Part shown: positions 22,965-34,019 of the stretch, one piece after another
Layout: each line of letters starts with the position of its first letter
Position numbering within the stretch: the stretch's first letter is position 1
Assembly: GCA_024752435.1 (NCBI GenBank)
Contig: CP103021.1
Coordinates: forward strand, 1,612,001-1,676,000
Direction: 5' to 3'
Source: Allantophomopsis cytisporea
Taxonomy: Eukaryota; Ascomycota; Leotiomycetes; Phacidiales; Phacidiaceae
DNA length: 64,000 nucleotides
Made by a program: the position numbers and the translations under genes
The notes under the pieces: model-generated
Database searches by the model: none
What the model was told of the DNA's origin: nothing
Seen by the model: the letters and a program-made list of their open reading frames with translations, nothing else

Positions 22965-24050
22965 TTATAGCATCCCTTTCCTCCACGCTTTGCTGGCCAG
23001 AGATTCGATCTCCTTCGTCTCAACAGGTCCACTAACAGTCTGATCCTCCAAAGCCTCTACCACAGCATCAGCAACGACGTCAGCCTTGAGAGGCTTGATG
23101 CCTGCCGCACCCAGGAATCCTCCAAACATACCCCCTGTGGCCCCATTGAAGAGAGCACCAATACCAGTCATAGCGGCCATAGGCATCGTAATACTTCTCG
23201 AGCTATCATACAACATACCCGGACGGATGAAGACGCTCCTCATCTTCGGAAATTCGGTCGAGATGATACTCTCCGCCTCCCTCTTAGTATTGATATACCT
23301 AGCCGGTAACACGGGAGCTCCACCAGCAGCGGAGATATACGCAAAGCTAGGCACGCCCTCCTCATTCGCCTCCTTGGCTAGCGTGACCGCCGTATCTCTA
23401 TTCATCAACTCGTAAGTGATCTGGCCATCCGTCTCCTGCGACTTGAGTTCCTCGCCCTGCTTCCTCCGCAGCGGATTCTGTGAGCCGGATTTCGTGGCCG
23501 AGAATGCACGTGACAGACCAGAGATGGGTGATTCGCGGCCGGATATTACTCCTTTGTAGTCGGCTTCCAGAAGGATTCCCATTGTGTGAACTACGGCTGT
23601 GGCGCCTTTCAACAGGGGTGCGTACGTGCTGGGCGAGAGGATATCGGCGCGCTCCCAGCTCACTTTATGGGACCAGGAGGGAGGTGTGGATGAGGCTGTT
23701 ACACTCGACCATTTTGGCTCGCCGGAACGGCTGCGGAAGTCAGCTATTTGATTCTGTGAAGTACTAGTTATAATTGGGGAGGACGTTGAAGGTATCACGT
23801 GTCTGTCTAGAGCCATGGAATGAATCCCAACGACATTGAAATATACGTATGAACAGTGGCCGAGATCTTTTGCTTTGTCTTCAGATATAGAAAACATATT
23901 GGAAATGGAAGTCTTAAGAGAAAAGAAATACCGCACATACCTGATAGAAGTGACGTCCCATCCTCTTGCAACAGCTGATTTACAGATCCGCGACCCGAGA
24001 AATCCATTTCCACCACAAACAACAATCTTCTTCGTACTTGCCGTTGCCAT
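22965..24050 (-). CDS. COQ11: Coq11-like atypical SDR of coenzyme Q biosynthesis
   Basis: Two minus-strand exons, 24050..23941 and 23730..22965, encode 291 residues. The Rossmann motif VVCGGNGFLGSRICK is near residue 10, and splicing restores VTSISRSGEP. Later blocks are VVHTMGILLE, YISAAGGAP, RYINTKREAE and VFIRPGMLYD, as in yeast Ylr290c/Coq11 and the NDUFA9-like SDR group. It acts on the matrix side of mitochondria with the CoQ synthome. The 210-base intron is a multiple of three and has no in-frame stop, so an unspliced message would still encode a longer protein. Confidence 0.9.
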   Translation of the reverse strand: MATASTKKIVVCGGNGFLGSRICKSAVARGWDVTSIRYVRYFFSLKTSISNMFSISEDKAKDLGHCSYVYFNVVGIHSMALDRHVIPSTSSPIITSTSQNQIADFRSRSGEPKWSSVTASSTPPSWSHKVSWERADILSPSTYAPLLKGATAVVHTMGILLEADYKGVISGRESPISGLSRAFSATKSGSQNPLRRKQGEELKSQETDGQITYELMNRDTAVTLAKEANEEGVPSFAYISAAGGAPVLPARYINTKREAESIISTEFPKMRSVFIRPGMLYDSSRSITMPMAAMTGIGALFNGATGGMFGGFLGAAGIKPLKADVVADAVVEALEDQTVSGPVETKEIESLASKAWRKGML

Positions 24051-24350
24051 TGTGTAGAGATATCTAATGAACTTAAAGAAAGGATATCTTTTGAAGATTT
24101 AATGTAAAAAGTTATCTGTGTTGAATTGGCTCTCTTCAAAGTGTAGACTGACTGGCCAGAATTTCGAATATCGAACTGCATCATCATCCTGCACAGACCA
24201 CGCGCAAGGCTTAGCGCGACTGCACGGCGCGCCAGGCCCGACAGCTAACAATTCTCAGCCTCGCCCTCTAACATAAATGGCTGCAACCCAACATACAGCA
24301 TCATCTCATACACCTAATCTCCTCCCTCATTCTCCACCTCCGAACACATC
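24051..24350. promoter_or_regulatory. Divergent promoter, COQ11 and YAF9
   Basis: Three hundred bases between two start codons in opposite directions. It is GC-rich near 24190-24240. Confidence 0.5.
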
Positions 24351-25115
24351 ATGGCGCCGCCCGACAACAAAAAGCAATCGCGCGTGAAAGGCGTACAAAT
24401 AATCCGCCCCTTCGTAATGGGCACGACAGCGCGACCTTTCGACCCTGTCACGAATCCCAAGCCAGAAAACGTGCCGGCCGACCACACGCACAGCTGGACC
24501 GTCTTCGTCAAGGGCCTGGATGACAAGGACATCACATACTGGGTGAAAAAGGTGCAGTTCAAGCTCCACGACTCGATCCCGAATCCGCTGCGTACAGTCG
24601 AAGCCGTGCCGGGACAGGCTTTCACTCTGTCCGAGACGGGATGGGGAGAGTTCGAAATCACCATCAAGCTATACTACGTGCCTGAGAGCAATGAGAAGCC
24701 GCAGACTACGTACTGCTTCTTGCGGCTTCATCCTTACGGCACTGAGGCGGAGAAGGCCAATCAGAAGACTAATGAGGTTATTAATTGGTGCTATGAGGAG
24801 CAGATTTTCAGTGAGCCGTATGAGAATTTCTACGAGATTCTGACGAGTCAGGCGCCGCAGGGTGGGAAGGCGAAGAAGAAGAAGATGGCGGGTGGGATGG
24901 TTGGGCTGGATCGAAGGGATGCTGTGGTGCCGGCTAGGGGAAGTCCGGGTCAGCCTTTTAGTAAGGAAGCTGAGAAGGCTGAGGTTAGAAGACTTGTTGA
25001 AGCGCAAAGGAAGGTGGAGGCGGGGCGGAAGGAGCTGTTGGAAGAGATTAAGGCTAAGGAGGAGAGATTGGCAAAGTTAAGAGAGGAGGCTAGAGCGGAT
25101 GAGGAGGGAAAGTAG
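24351..25115 (+). CDS. YAF9: YEATS-domain protein Yaf9
   Basis: Intronless, 254 residues. The YEATS domain spans about residues 10-150 with HTHSWTVFVKG, YWVKKVQFKLHDS, SETGWGEFEI and FLRLHPYG. The C-terminal 60 residues form a charged coiled coil (EVRRLVEAQRKVEAGRKELL). The shared domain and length match Yaf9, the acyl-lysine reader present in the NuA4 acetyltransferase and SWR1 chromatin-remodelling complexes. This is a nuclear housekeeping gene. Confidence 0.95.
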   Translation: MAPPDNKKQSRVKGVQIIRPFVMGTTARPFDPVTNPKPENVPADHTHSWTVFVKGLDDKDITYWVKKVQFKLHDSIPNPLRTVEAVPGQAFTLSETGWGEFEITIKLYYVPESNEKPQTTYCFLRLHPYGTEAEKANQKTNEVINWCYEEQIFSEPYENFYEILTSQAPQGGKAKKKKMAGGMVGLDRRDAVVPARGSPGQPFSKEAEKAEVRRLVEAQRKVEAGRKELLEEIKAKEERLAKLREEARADEEGK

Positions 25116-25737
25116 ATGTGGAGTGAGTCGAATAGGTTGTACATACGTTTGGGATGGAGTTTGGTGTTATATACCCTCATAGGAAAAGTGCTATTCTCTT
25201 TTGCAAGGCAGTAGGATCTGTTGTAATGTTTTCCAGCTGAGCCCAGCCACAGTGATAGATTGTGCATGAGCCACAAGATGAAAAACCCCATCCAAATCTA
25301 GCTGTCACATGGCTTCAACACTCGATACTTCTATATTCATCACCATGTGATCTTCTCGAAGGATTGTTCTCAGGTCGTCTATATAGCTGAACGGAGCAGA
25401 TGAATAGCAACTCCATATATTTGTTTATCAAAAGCAGCGTGCCAAATACTTCAGATATCTCGGAGCCTAGCCCCTCGCAATTGTAGTGATAATACCTTGA
25501 AATCACAATATCTTCCAGCGTAGCAGCACTTACGTACTTATCTGTACTCACTCACGTATCACATATTACTTAAGTCACAGTAAGGCACAACGAGATTTAT
25601 ATTATGGCACAACCTTCCACTCTTATATATTAGTGTACTTTTTTAAAACCACTACCAATGCATAAATCCATATCCCATGCTCCAAAACCGGGTATCAAAC
25701 TTCCTCATGCTCTCCCCTTACAGCCCAATCAACACCT
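25116..25737. other. Intergenic region, 622 bases
   Basis: Spacer between the convergent Yaf9 and Ipk1 genes. Nothing recognised. Confidence 0.5.
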
Positions 25738-27040
25738 CTACCTCCCAAGTGCACAATCAATCTCCATCCCCTCCGCAACATCCCGACCCTCGTACCACCC
25801 CTCCTCAACAAGCGGCCTCTCATTCCCCCTCCAATACTCCGCCTTAAGAGCACTCTTAAGATCCAAATCACCAATCCTCACATCCAACCCCTTTCCAACC
25901 GCATCTGCCTCCTCTTGCTCCCTCTCCCCCGGCATCCCATCCCCAGCTCCACCAACAGCAGGAAACCGTACAAAAACAGCACAATCCCTCAAAGTCATAG
26001 CCGTCAAGAACCGCGTATCATTGACATCCGCATCCAGCACACCATTCGGATCAAGCTCAACCTGCAAATCACGAAGTCTACACAAAAGACTCTGGCCCCT
26101 CAACCACCCCACCAACCGACTAACCAATCCCACACCCCCCTCGCCCTCGCCCTCGCCCTCGCCCCCGAGGATCCCCCTCGCAACACGTCCCAAGATCGCC
26201 TCATCCCGCGATAGTAAGTCCAACGGACAGAATTCCCACCCCTCTTTCTCTTTCTCTTTCTCCCTCTCCCTCTCCCTCTCCCTCTCCCGTTCCGAACCCA
26301 ACGCCCCATCACAAGACCGACTCCGCACCCAAGCGCGCCGCGCACAAGTCCGACACCGCACGCTGCCCGCCGGCGCATTCGGGCTCTGCGCGAGCCACTT
26401 CGGCTTGAACTCGACCATGGCCTCGCCGGGACGGGGGGTCATGTCTTGGACGCAGAGGCCGTATGCGTCCGGGGCCAGGTACACGCCATGGCGCTTTGCG
26501 GGGCGGGTTGGGGAGGTTGCGGCCGCAGTCGCAGTCGCAGTCGCGGTGGAAGATGAGGGGGATTCAGAGGCGCGTAGAGAGGCGTTGAGGCTTGCGGTGA
26601 AGTTTGCTGGGAGCTGGACTAGCCTTTGGGGGATCACGTGCGCGGGGGCCAGGAGGGGGCTTATTGTGTGCTTGAAGTGCGATTGCGAGGTTTGGGCGGG
26701 GACTGTGGTTGGGAGGGCTTTGCGGAGGCGGAGGAGGAGGCCTTTGTCGTTAGTTGTTTTGCGTTGGAGGGTTGGGCCTGAGGGGGGTCTGGGGGGTTTG
26801 GGAGATGGTTGGGGTCGGGATTGTTTGCTCACCTGCAAATGGATCTTCTTGTGCGGCGACGTACTCTGTTGGTGGTGGCGTATCTTCTTCATACTCTTCT
26901 ATCTCGCTTGGTTCGGGTGTGCGTGCTGGTGGGATGATCCTGTATACTATGTTTGCTGCCCCTTCGGCTAGGTACTCTGCTGTGTAGTCCGCGGGGAGAA
27001 TGAGGGGTTCTCGATCGGAGGTATGGGTGGGTGTTGACAT
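25738..27040 (-). CDS. IPK1: Inositol-pentakisphosphate 2-kinase (Ipk1)
   Basis: Two minus-strand exons, 27040..26833 and 26741..25738, encode 403 residues. Conserved motifs in order are YLAEGAANIVYRI (nucleotide-binding loop), GLLLRLRKALP, EFKPKWLAQSPNAP with the following RCRTCARRA zinc-type motif, FCPLDLLSRD and VRIGDLDLKSA. The enzyme phosphorylates inositol pentakisphosphate at position 2 to give phytate-type InsP6, needed for mRNA export. A Glu/Arg/Lys repeat and a Gly/Glu repeat lie inside the kinase domain, after the RCRTC motif, and come from simple-sequence DNA. Confidence 0.9.
26139..26166. repeat. Hexanucleotide repeat inside IPK1
   Basis: A run of CCCTCG units on the plus strand encodes alternating Gly-Glu in the kinase. 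Confidence 0.85.
26241..26288. repeat. CT-rich hexanucleotide repeat inside IPK1
   Basis: CTTTCT and CCCTCT units on the plus strand encode Lys-Glu and Arg-Glu alternation between the RCRTC and FCPLDL motifs. Confidence 0.85.
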
Positions 27041-27744
27041 GTTGACGGGTGTAGCTGGTGATGGTCAACAGGCTTCGGGGGCTGTAGGCATATTATTGGT
27101 GGTTGCTGGGGAGTTGTAGTGAGTCGGTGGTGGTTGTATCAGTTGTGAGGAGAGCTGAGGGATGGGGGATTTTCGATGCGAGGAATTTAGAAAGAACGAC
27201 AGAGAGAATGATGACGATGGTGATGATAATGACGATGATGGATTATTTCTCCTAGAAAGTGGCAATGTGGACAGATCTACGCAGACTTATACTCCGGGTG
27301 GCTTTATGTATTACTTGCCATATTATTTGTGAAAGGAGGTCATACTGAAGTGATTCACACAAGGCGGTCATGAGGCTTCTTGCCGGCTGATTTGGACGAC
27401 ATGGACCGTGTTTGTTCCCTATGGATTCTTACATCGTGCATGCTGATGTCCATCATCATGGTCAATTCTGCAGCACCTGTGTACATGGTACAGTGTATAC
27501 TTTCTTGTTCTTGTATGGTATGGAGATATGACACCTTGACAGGGATCGATGGAGTTATGACGACGTTTGGATTTTGTGTTGTGGAGACTGTTTTGGCACG
27601 TCGAGGGTCCGAGTGAATTCAGGGCTCAGATCCGGGAGTGTTGAAGCACTACGTCGTGCTATGTGAATATTTTGTATTGTTGCGATCGTTACATGATACT
27701 ACTGTACACGTGTACATCTGATGCGAAAAGACAAGCTCATAGAG

Positions 27745-27808
27745 TATTCATGCTCATACTCATATTCATACTCATGCTCATACTCATACTCATATTCATA
27801 CTCATATT
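27745..27808. repeat. CTCATA/CTCATG hexamer array
   Basis: About ten six-base units with TA/TG variation, directly readable. Confidence 0.85.
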
Positions 27809-28059
27809 CCAACATGTGTACTCATCCGATCATGCCTCGACATTCTGCTTGACATGACCATGCTGGTGTTCATCGTGGTTCATGCACACTCTGCTGCAGA
27901 CATGCTGCTAGCTCAGATCATGCGTAAATCCGCTTCCTGCTTCTAGTCAGGTTATGATCAGGTTATGATCAGGCTGGTCAAGCGTATCAAGCGAGTCTTC
28001 GTTAAGCTTTGTCTATTAGGAGAAACAAGACAGACCAGACATATGTAGTAACAAGTGCG

Positions 28060-28096
28060 CACGGAGAGCACGGAGAGCACGGAGAGCACGGAGCAC
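28060..28096. repeat. CACGGAGAG nonamer array
   Basis: Four near-identical 9-base units, the last truncated. Confidence 0.85.
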
Positions 28097-28270
28097 GACT
28101 CAAGCTCCGTCACCGGCAAGGGATTGAGTAACCAATGCGGGTGCTTGCATAGACTGGACATTGTTTGTTCACGTGAATTTGGATGTTTGTGTGAATTCTG
28201 TGTACGTATCGTAGTATGTAGCTTGCGTACAGCTTTAATGATTGTGTCGATGTACATATGTATCTGTGCA

Positions 28271-28428
28271 CATCAATCTGTATAAATATATAAATCTGTA
28301 TAAATATATAAATCTGTATAAATACATCAATCTGTATAAATATATAAATCTGTATAAATATATAAATCTGTATAAATACATCAATATGTATAAATATATA
28401 AATCTGTATAAATATATAAATCTCTACC
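28271..28428. repeat. 18-base tandem repeat (ATCTGTATAAATATATAA)
   Basis: About nine copies in a row with single-base variants (ATACATCA at two places). Being a multiple of three and stop-free in one frame, it produces a spurious INLYKY peptide repeat. Confidence 0.95.
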
Positions 28429-28617
28429 TATTTTCATCATAGTATCCTATTTCATCCTGCATTACCCCGGGTTGTTATTGTTGTTTATGCATTTCTTTAT
28501 TGTTTGGCATGAAATGGTCCCTCGTCCAATCTCGCGTTCCCTTTACGCAATAGTCGCCGCACATTTGCCTGGGAGCTAGGTAAGGTAAGGTAAAGCTTCC
28601 CTCGCACGGTACGATGC

Positions 28618-28654
28618 TGCAAAGCGGCAAAGCTGCAAAGCTGCAAAGTTGCAA
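28618..28654. repeat. GCAAAGCTG nonamer array
   Basis: Four 9-base units with one or two changes. Confidence 0.85.
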
Positions 28655-28869
28655 GGCTAAAAATTGAATGACCCGGTGGACCATTCTCTGGCTCCATCAA
28701 CCCGAAAATACACCCACGACAGGACAGGACAGGGCAATGCGATGCGATGCGTACAATAATGCACAAATGCACACACCAACACCCAATTTAATTAACTACA
28801 ATTCCCGTCTTTTCCATTCCTCCCCTAAAATCAACATGAACATCCACATCAACGTCAATATCAATATTC

Positions 28870-28903
28870 CATCATCATCATCATCTTCTTCTTCTTCTTC
28901 ATC
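28870..28903. repeat. ATC/TTC trinucleotide array
   Basis: Consecutive ATC units followed by TTC units, about 340 bases before the Mdm34 start. Confidence 0.85.
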
Positions 28904-29244
28904 TGTATCATAACCGTTCGAACAAAGAAGTATCAATTCATGTTCCACCGTAATTGATTCAATCCATCAATCTTCTTCGTTTGTGCGTACCATCCGAAAG
29001 TCCTACAAAGAAGCGGAGAAGAAAAATCCCAAATCCCGCATCATTCTCGCATGTCACCGGATCTTTTCGTACCTCAAATTCCTCACGCGACATCGAATCT
29101 CTCTGCCATCGTCATCGAACCGCCGACTCCACAACCATAACAACACCCATCCTCAACATCATCCCATCGTCCATCGCAATCAATACTCGACGGCCTCGAC
29201 TCGCTCGGATGAACCGCGCATAGAGCTGTGCATGACCCTTCACA

Positions 29245-31236
29245 ATGGCGTTCAACTTCAACTGGTCGCCTTTGACGGCAGACGCCGACTTCTACTCGCG
29301 CGCACAAGACCTGCTCACCACCGCCCTCAATAAATCCCCGAAACCACCCATCATCGTCGATGACATTCTCGTGAATGAGCTCAACCTGGGCTCTGTCCCT
29401 CCCGAGCTGGAAATTCTGGAAATTGGAGATTTGGCCGAGGATAGATTCCGAGGCATTTTCAAGATGTGCTACTCCGGAGATGCCTTTTTGACCCTCAAAA
29501 CGAGAGTGCAGGTATGTGTACACCAAGACTCCATCCATCTTCCCACGCGCGCCTCACCGTCACCCACTTGCGTGCACATGCGCTCAAAATCCGGGGGATC
29601 ACCACTCCTATGACTCACTGTCCCATCCTGTATCTTTTGCTTGAATATCAAATTTGCGCGGTTGATGCATGAGCAGCTTGGACCATCGCCTTCCCCACAT
29701 ATCCCTGATGCATGAGCAGAACAGGAATGGCACTGACATGCCATACAGGCAAATCCCTTGAACACGTATCTGTTTTCGAAACCTTCCTTCACCTCACCCG
29801 ATCCTTTGGCAGCCTCATCCGGCTTGACCATTCCTCTACAGATTACATTATCGGAGATAAAGTTGTCGGCATTCATTATCTTGGTCTTCTCCAGACAAAA
29901 GGGACTCACCTTGGTATTCCGCAATGACCCTCTCGAATCCCTCAAGGTCTCGTCGACCTTTGACTCGATACCATTCGTCCGAGACTATCTCCAGAAGGAA
30001 ATTGAAGCACAATTACGAGTCTTGTTCATGGAGGAATTGCCCGCCATCATTCACCGCTTGTCATTGCGTCTATGGTGCCCAGAATACAGAGCGAAAGAGG
30101 ACCAAGAATTAGAAAAGGCGGCCGAGAAGGAACAGGAAGAGATAGCGGTTGATCCACTCGCCAGTCCCCCACAAGACGCGGTGGACGCGCGGGGCAACGT
30201 TCTCGACGCTAGCGAGATATCCTCATTATCACTCGATGGCGGCTCCGAAACGCACTCTCTCTTCTCCCAGAAGAATCTTCTTCGTCTAGCCGCCTTGACC
30301 GATTCCCACCGAACCCTCTCTCTCTTCACGCCCTCTATCCGCGATACCGTCTTCCGCGCCTGGGCGCAACCCTCCGAACACTCCACCGCAGCTGGAACAT
30401 CTACACCGAGCACACCAAGCCTTACCCGCTCGCATTCCTCACAAGGAAGCCACGGGACGGTCTACACTTTCGACGAACCTTCATCTATATCGTCGCGACC
30501 GTCACTCGTGTCTCTCAATTCCGCTACGACAGGTCTCTCTCTTGGTGCAGGTCGTCATTCCCGTGCCCACCACAACCAGAAGAAGAAGCGTCGCGTCGTC
30601 AATCTACGCAAACGCTCCGCTTCGGATGATGGATTATCCGAGAGTGGAGAGAGCACCACTACTACAACTACGGAGTCTACCGCTGCTGCATCTGAGGCAC
30701 ATATCGTCCCTCAGATTCTGGAGGAACCTGAAGAAGAACCTATTACACCACCGAGAAGCCCAAGTACAAGAGTACGTTTCGACCAGAGGGGAGACGAGAC
30801 GCTTAGACCTGGAACCCTTCCAAGGAGGACGGTTCTACCTACTACTGTACAGAGACCTACCACGCCTACAGAGACCACAAGAGAGATAGCTGCGCGCGAG
30901 CAGAGAACGGAGAAAATCCGCGAGAAGACAGAGAAGACACGCGAGAAGGAAGAGCAATTTAGCCGTCAACACCGCCCATCCTACGAGCCACTAAGCTTCT
31001 CACCCGAAAAGAACAGAGAAAGCAGACAGCGAGGCGAAAGCACCCACAGTGCTGTACCATTTACCTACGCCCCACAGATGGATACCCCATCCGGCGGCAT
31101 CGTCGAGCAAGCTTGGATGCTTAAGATGGCGGGGGAGATTGCACGACGCGTCAATGAGGGGAAGAGGGAGGGCTTTTGGAGTGAGGAGGGCGAGGCGCCA
31201 CCTGCTTATGAGGCTGCTGCTGCTGCTAAGCACTAG
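29245..31236 (+). CDS. MDM34: Mdm34, ERMES complex subunit
   Basis: Two exons, 29245..29511 and 29749..31236, encode 584 residues. The start MAFNFNWSPLTADADFYSRA is diagnostic. The SMP lipid-binding domain covers about residues 1-200, with LKTRVQANPLNTYL across the junction and VSSTFDSIPFVRDYLQKEIE. The rest is Ser/Thr/Pro- and Glu/Arg-rich and disordered, except a C-terminal helix (GGIVEQAWMLKMAGEIARRV). Mdm34 bridges endoplasmic reticulum and mitochondrial outer membrane and supports lipid transfer and mtDNA maintenance. The intron is long for this window (237 bases) but has a clear GTATGT donor and ATACAG acceptor. Confidence 0.95.
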
Positions 31237-32146
31237 ATCGACCAATCCTCTATTCAGAGCTTATAACACATACTCCACTCATGGAACATTTTTCTTATGT
31301 TTTTGTATTCTTTTTTTGTCACCTGCATCTTGTAGCTTGTGGCTTGGGTGGGTTTCTGGGTAGGGAGGCTTAGCGTTCCCTTTTACTATTGTTTTTGCTT
31401 TGGTCTTGCGAGTTTAGCGTGTTAAAAAAGGTCGTCGTTTTATTTTATTCTTCGGGTTGAAGAATGCGTTGAAAGAATTTGGGAGAGGGATTTGGAGAAG
31501 AAAGATTTCTCTGGATTTGAAAGATGAGGTACCGATAAAATTGGTTATTTTATATTCTTTGAGATGGAGGGCGGGAGTGGGGGGTGAAAAGTTTGTTGTT
31601 GCTGTTGTTGCTGTTGTTGCAGTTGTTGCAGCTGTTGCAGCTGTTGTGGCCTCTTGATGAAATGAGATGAGAGGCGCGATGAGGCGGTTGATGATGAAGG
31701 GAATTTAAAGCGCAACAGGGTTTGGTGATGGTACCGTCAATTTTTGTCTCTCTTTTTTTTTTCAACTTGATACCCGCCTTGGGCGATCTGCGCACTCGTT
31801 GGACGAATTTCTTTTGTTTTGAGATGAGGGAGATGGAGGGAGAGGGGAGGTGTAGACTGGATGTTTGAAGTTTGAAGTCTGAAATCTGAAGTGGGTATGA
31901 ATAGAGTAGACTAGATGTCGCTCGGGTGTAGATTAGAATTTAAATTATTCACGTCATCCAAATCTTTTGAGTCGAGAACTTTGTGGATTGTGGTTGTGAG
32001 GTTTGTTTTGATTGTGAGTGTGTGAGAGAGTAAATGGGTGTGTGAGTAAATGTGAGTGAGTTAACGTAAATATGAGTTCAAAATTAGATATAAATTTGAA
32101 TGTTAGTGGAAACCAAGTCGAGCGAGTAAAATCCAAAAATAAATTC
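31237..32146. other. Intergenic region, 910 bases
   Basis: Contains T-rich runs near 31300 and 31740 and the GTT/GCT repeat listed separately. No gene is recognised. Confidence 0.5.
31590..31648. repeat. GTTGTTGCT-type trinucleotide repeat
   Basis: About twenty triplets of GTT, GCT and GCA. Confidence 0.85.
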
Positions 32147-32533
32147 CTAAGATAAAGTAATACTTTTCATCGCTGTACCTAAGTATATTCCATGAAATCT
32201 CGCCGCATCTTCTTGACTATCAATGTCGAGTTCCATCTCTTCGTCGTCAAGATTACTGTCGATTGCATCATCCACATCCATATCATCCTCGACTTCATCC
32301 TCCTGTTCAACTTCGATCTCGTTTTCAGAATTCCGATCAGCTCCAAATCGTTCTGTAATACTTCCTCCAATCTCCTTGTCACCCGTGTCAGTCGTCATAT
32401 TCAAATTCTTGGCCCTCTCGAAATCTTCCCAATTGTACTCAGGAAAGTTCGGCCAGAACAAGTCCTCTGTGCCATCTGAATCCAACTCCTCCTCGCTATC
32501 TGAGATGACTCGGCCATCAATTGGATCGCTCAT
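32147..32533 (-). CDS. Small acidic protein, unknown function
   Basis: 128 residues from the ATG at 32533 (MSDPIDGRVISDSEEELDSD). The frame stays open upstream to 32974, but that part reads as non-coding, so I prefer the inner ATG. The product is rich in Asp and Glu, with FWPNFPEYNWEDFERAKNLN near residue 30 as the only aromatic segment. The composition suggests a nuclear or chaperone-type acidic protein, but no family is recognised. The gene could also be a chance frame. Confidence 0.4.
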   Translation of the reverse strand: MSDPIDGRVISDSEEELDSDGTEDLFWPNFPEYNWEDFERAKNLNMTTDTGDKEIGGSITERFGADRNSENEIEVEQEDEVEDDMDVDDAIDSNLDDEEMELDIDSQEDAARFHGIYLGTAMKSITLS

Positions 32534-34019
32534 TTTGGCATTCCTCTCAGCTGTCTTGTAGTATTTGAGAATACAATGAAAGATTCTGAAGCTGAAGTTG
32601 AATTGGTCGTTTTCCTTGAGATTTGTACTGTAATGTGGTTGTGATACTGGTTGATTGGAAGTTATAGACAGGTAAGAGCTGTCTATGAGGTTGAGTGGCA
32701 GTATATATCTTCGAGCCGCTGTACCTCTAGTCAGCTCACTCTCAAAGCCAACCAAAATCAGAAGTACAGTGACAAATATCACCAAGCACTCAATCTTGGA
32801 AGCTGTAGACTTAGCCTGATAGTAGTATCCAGAGATCAGAGCTGTAGATGAGTGGTATGCGAACATTGAAGGTGAGCAAAGTGAGCAACACCAATAGAAT
32901 ACAAATGTTGAGCGTAGAGAGAATTTGAGGAGAGCGGAGGGAAGAGCAGATCGCTGACCTACCCAGCTGTGCACGAGAGCTCATTAACAGATGTGTTGAA
33001 CGATAAGTTGGAGAGATTGAGATAGTAGTGTTGTTAAGAGATGACTCACATATATTCAGATCGTTCAGCTATGTTGGATAGGTGGTCAGAAATGAGAGAA
33101 GTATTTGTGTTTCTGTACGAGCCTTCAAGTGAAGTTTGTAAGTTAGTTGGAAGTCGCCGACTTAAAAGCAGTGATGAAAATGACAAGAGACAAAATCTCA
33201 CTCAACTGAACTGATATAGGTACGCCAGAAACTGAATGTTTCCAGTAAACACCTAGTATATGCCAAGCATATGCAATAGCTTGAATGAGAACTCTCGATT
33301 TGACTACCTGGTGCTCGTGGGCAAAATATACAAGCAAGATTGAAGAAGAAATCGGAAGATCAGTGAGGCTAACACAAATTTGTGAGAAACGTGAGATGAA
33401 AGCGGAATCCAAGTTGAGGCGCGGGAATATCTAAGATGAAAGTAATGTTAAGGTGAAGTAGCTCAGAACGCCGCAGAAGAATTTGGTTTAATCACCTGAT
33501 AGAAGCATAAGACCAGCTACCGCCTAAAAGCAGAGAAGTCTCAAAAGTTCAAAGAGAGTTTCATCCATCGTTTTTACCAGACTATCTTAATACGACAAAC
33601 GTATCTTCGCAAATCATATTCTTCAAATTCAATATGCAATTAGATCCCTACCTACCCATAACTATCAGAGATGCTTAACAGACTATCATAATCCGCGCCG
33701 TGTTCTAGATAAGATGCCCATGATGCAACTTGATCTGTTCAAATATCACGTATTCTTGACGCTTTTAGATATTTGCTCTGTAATCTTTTGCATTTGAGAT
33801 TATAGAAAAGAATGTTATTTATTTATGCTAAATATACAAATGTCTTTTGAATATTTTATCAACTCCCAGAAACGAACGATATATAGTAATCCAGTAACCT
33901 CCTAGAGAAATAAATCACGCGCTCAATTTTAGCATTATGCTTTTTTCCGAATAGTAACTCTCTCCCTTCAAAATAAATCCCCGGCGTACGCAAAGTTGTC
34001 GCACTATGGTATAGTCGCT
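32534..34019. other. Intergenic region, about 1.5 kb
   Basis: AT-rich. One minus-strand frame (33412-33143) reads as hydrophobic but carries no start context or family signal. I see nothing firm. Confidence 0.45.

Larger units (their letters stand above)
27041..29244. other. Intergenic region rich in simple repeats, 2.2 kb
   Basis: A divergent gap between Ipk1 and Mdm34 that holds at least five separate tandem repeats, listed individually. The long open frame at 28242-28442 is produced by the 18-base repeat and is not a gene. The segment from 28950 to 29244 is probably the Mdm34 leader. Confidence 0.6.

Noticed and set aside
25658..26971. 437-codon plus-strand frame over the Ipk1 gene
   Set aside because: It is the antisense shadow of the kinase; Ser/Pro-rich composition comes from the reverse strand of simple repeats.
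28242..28442. 66-codon frame with INLYKY repeats
   Set aside because: It is produced by an 18-base tandem repeat and has no coding signal outside it.
32534..32974. Upstream extension of the acidic protein to 275 residues
   Set aside because: The extra 147 codons have low-complexity, non-coding composition, and the inner ATG gives a clean start.
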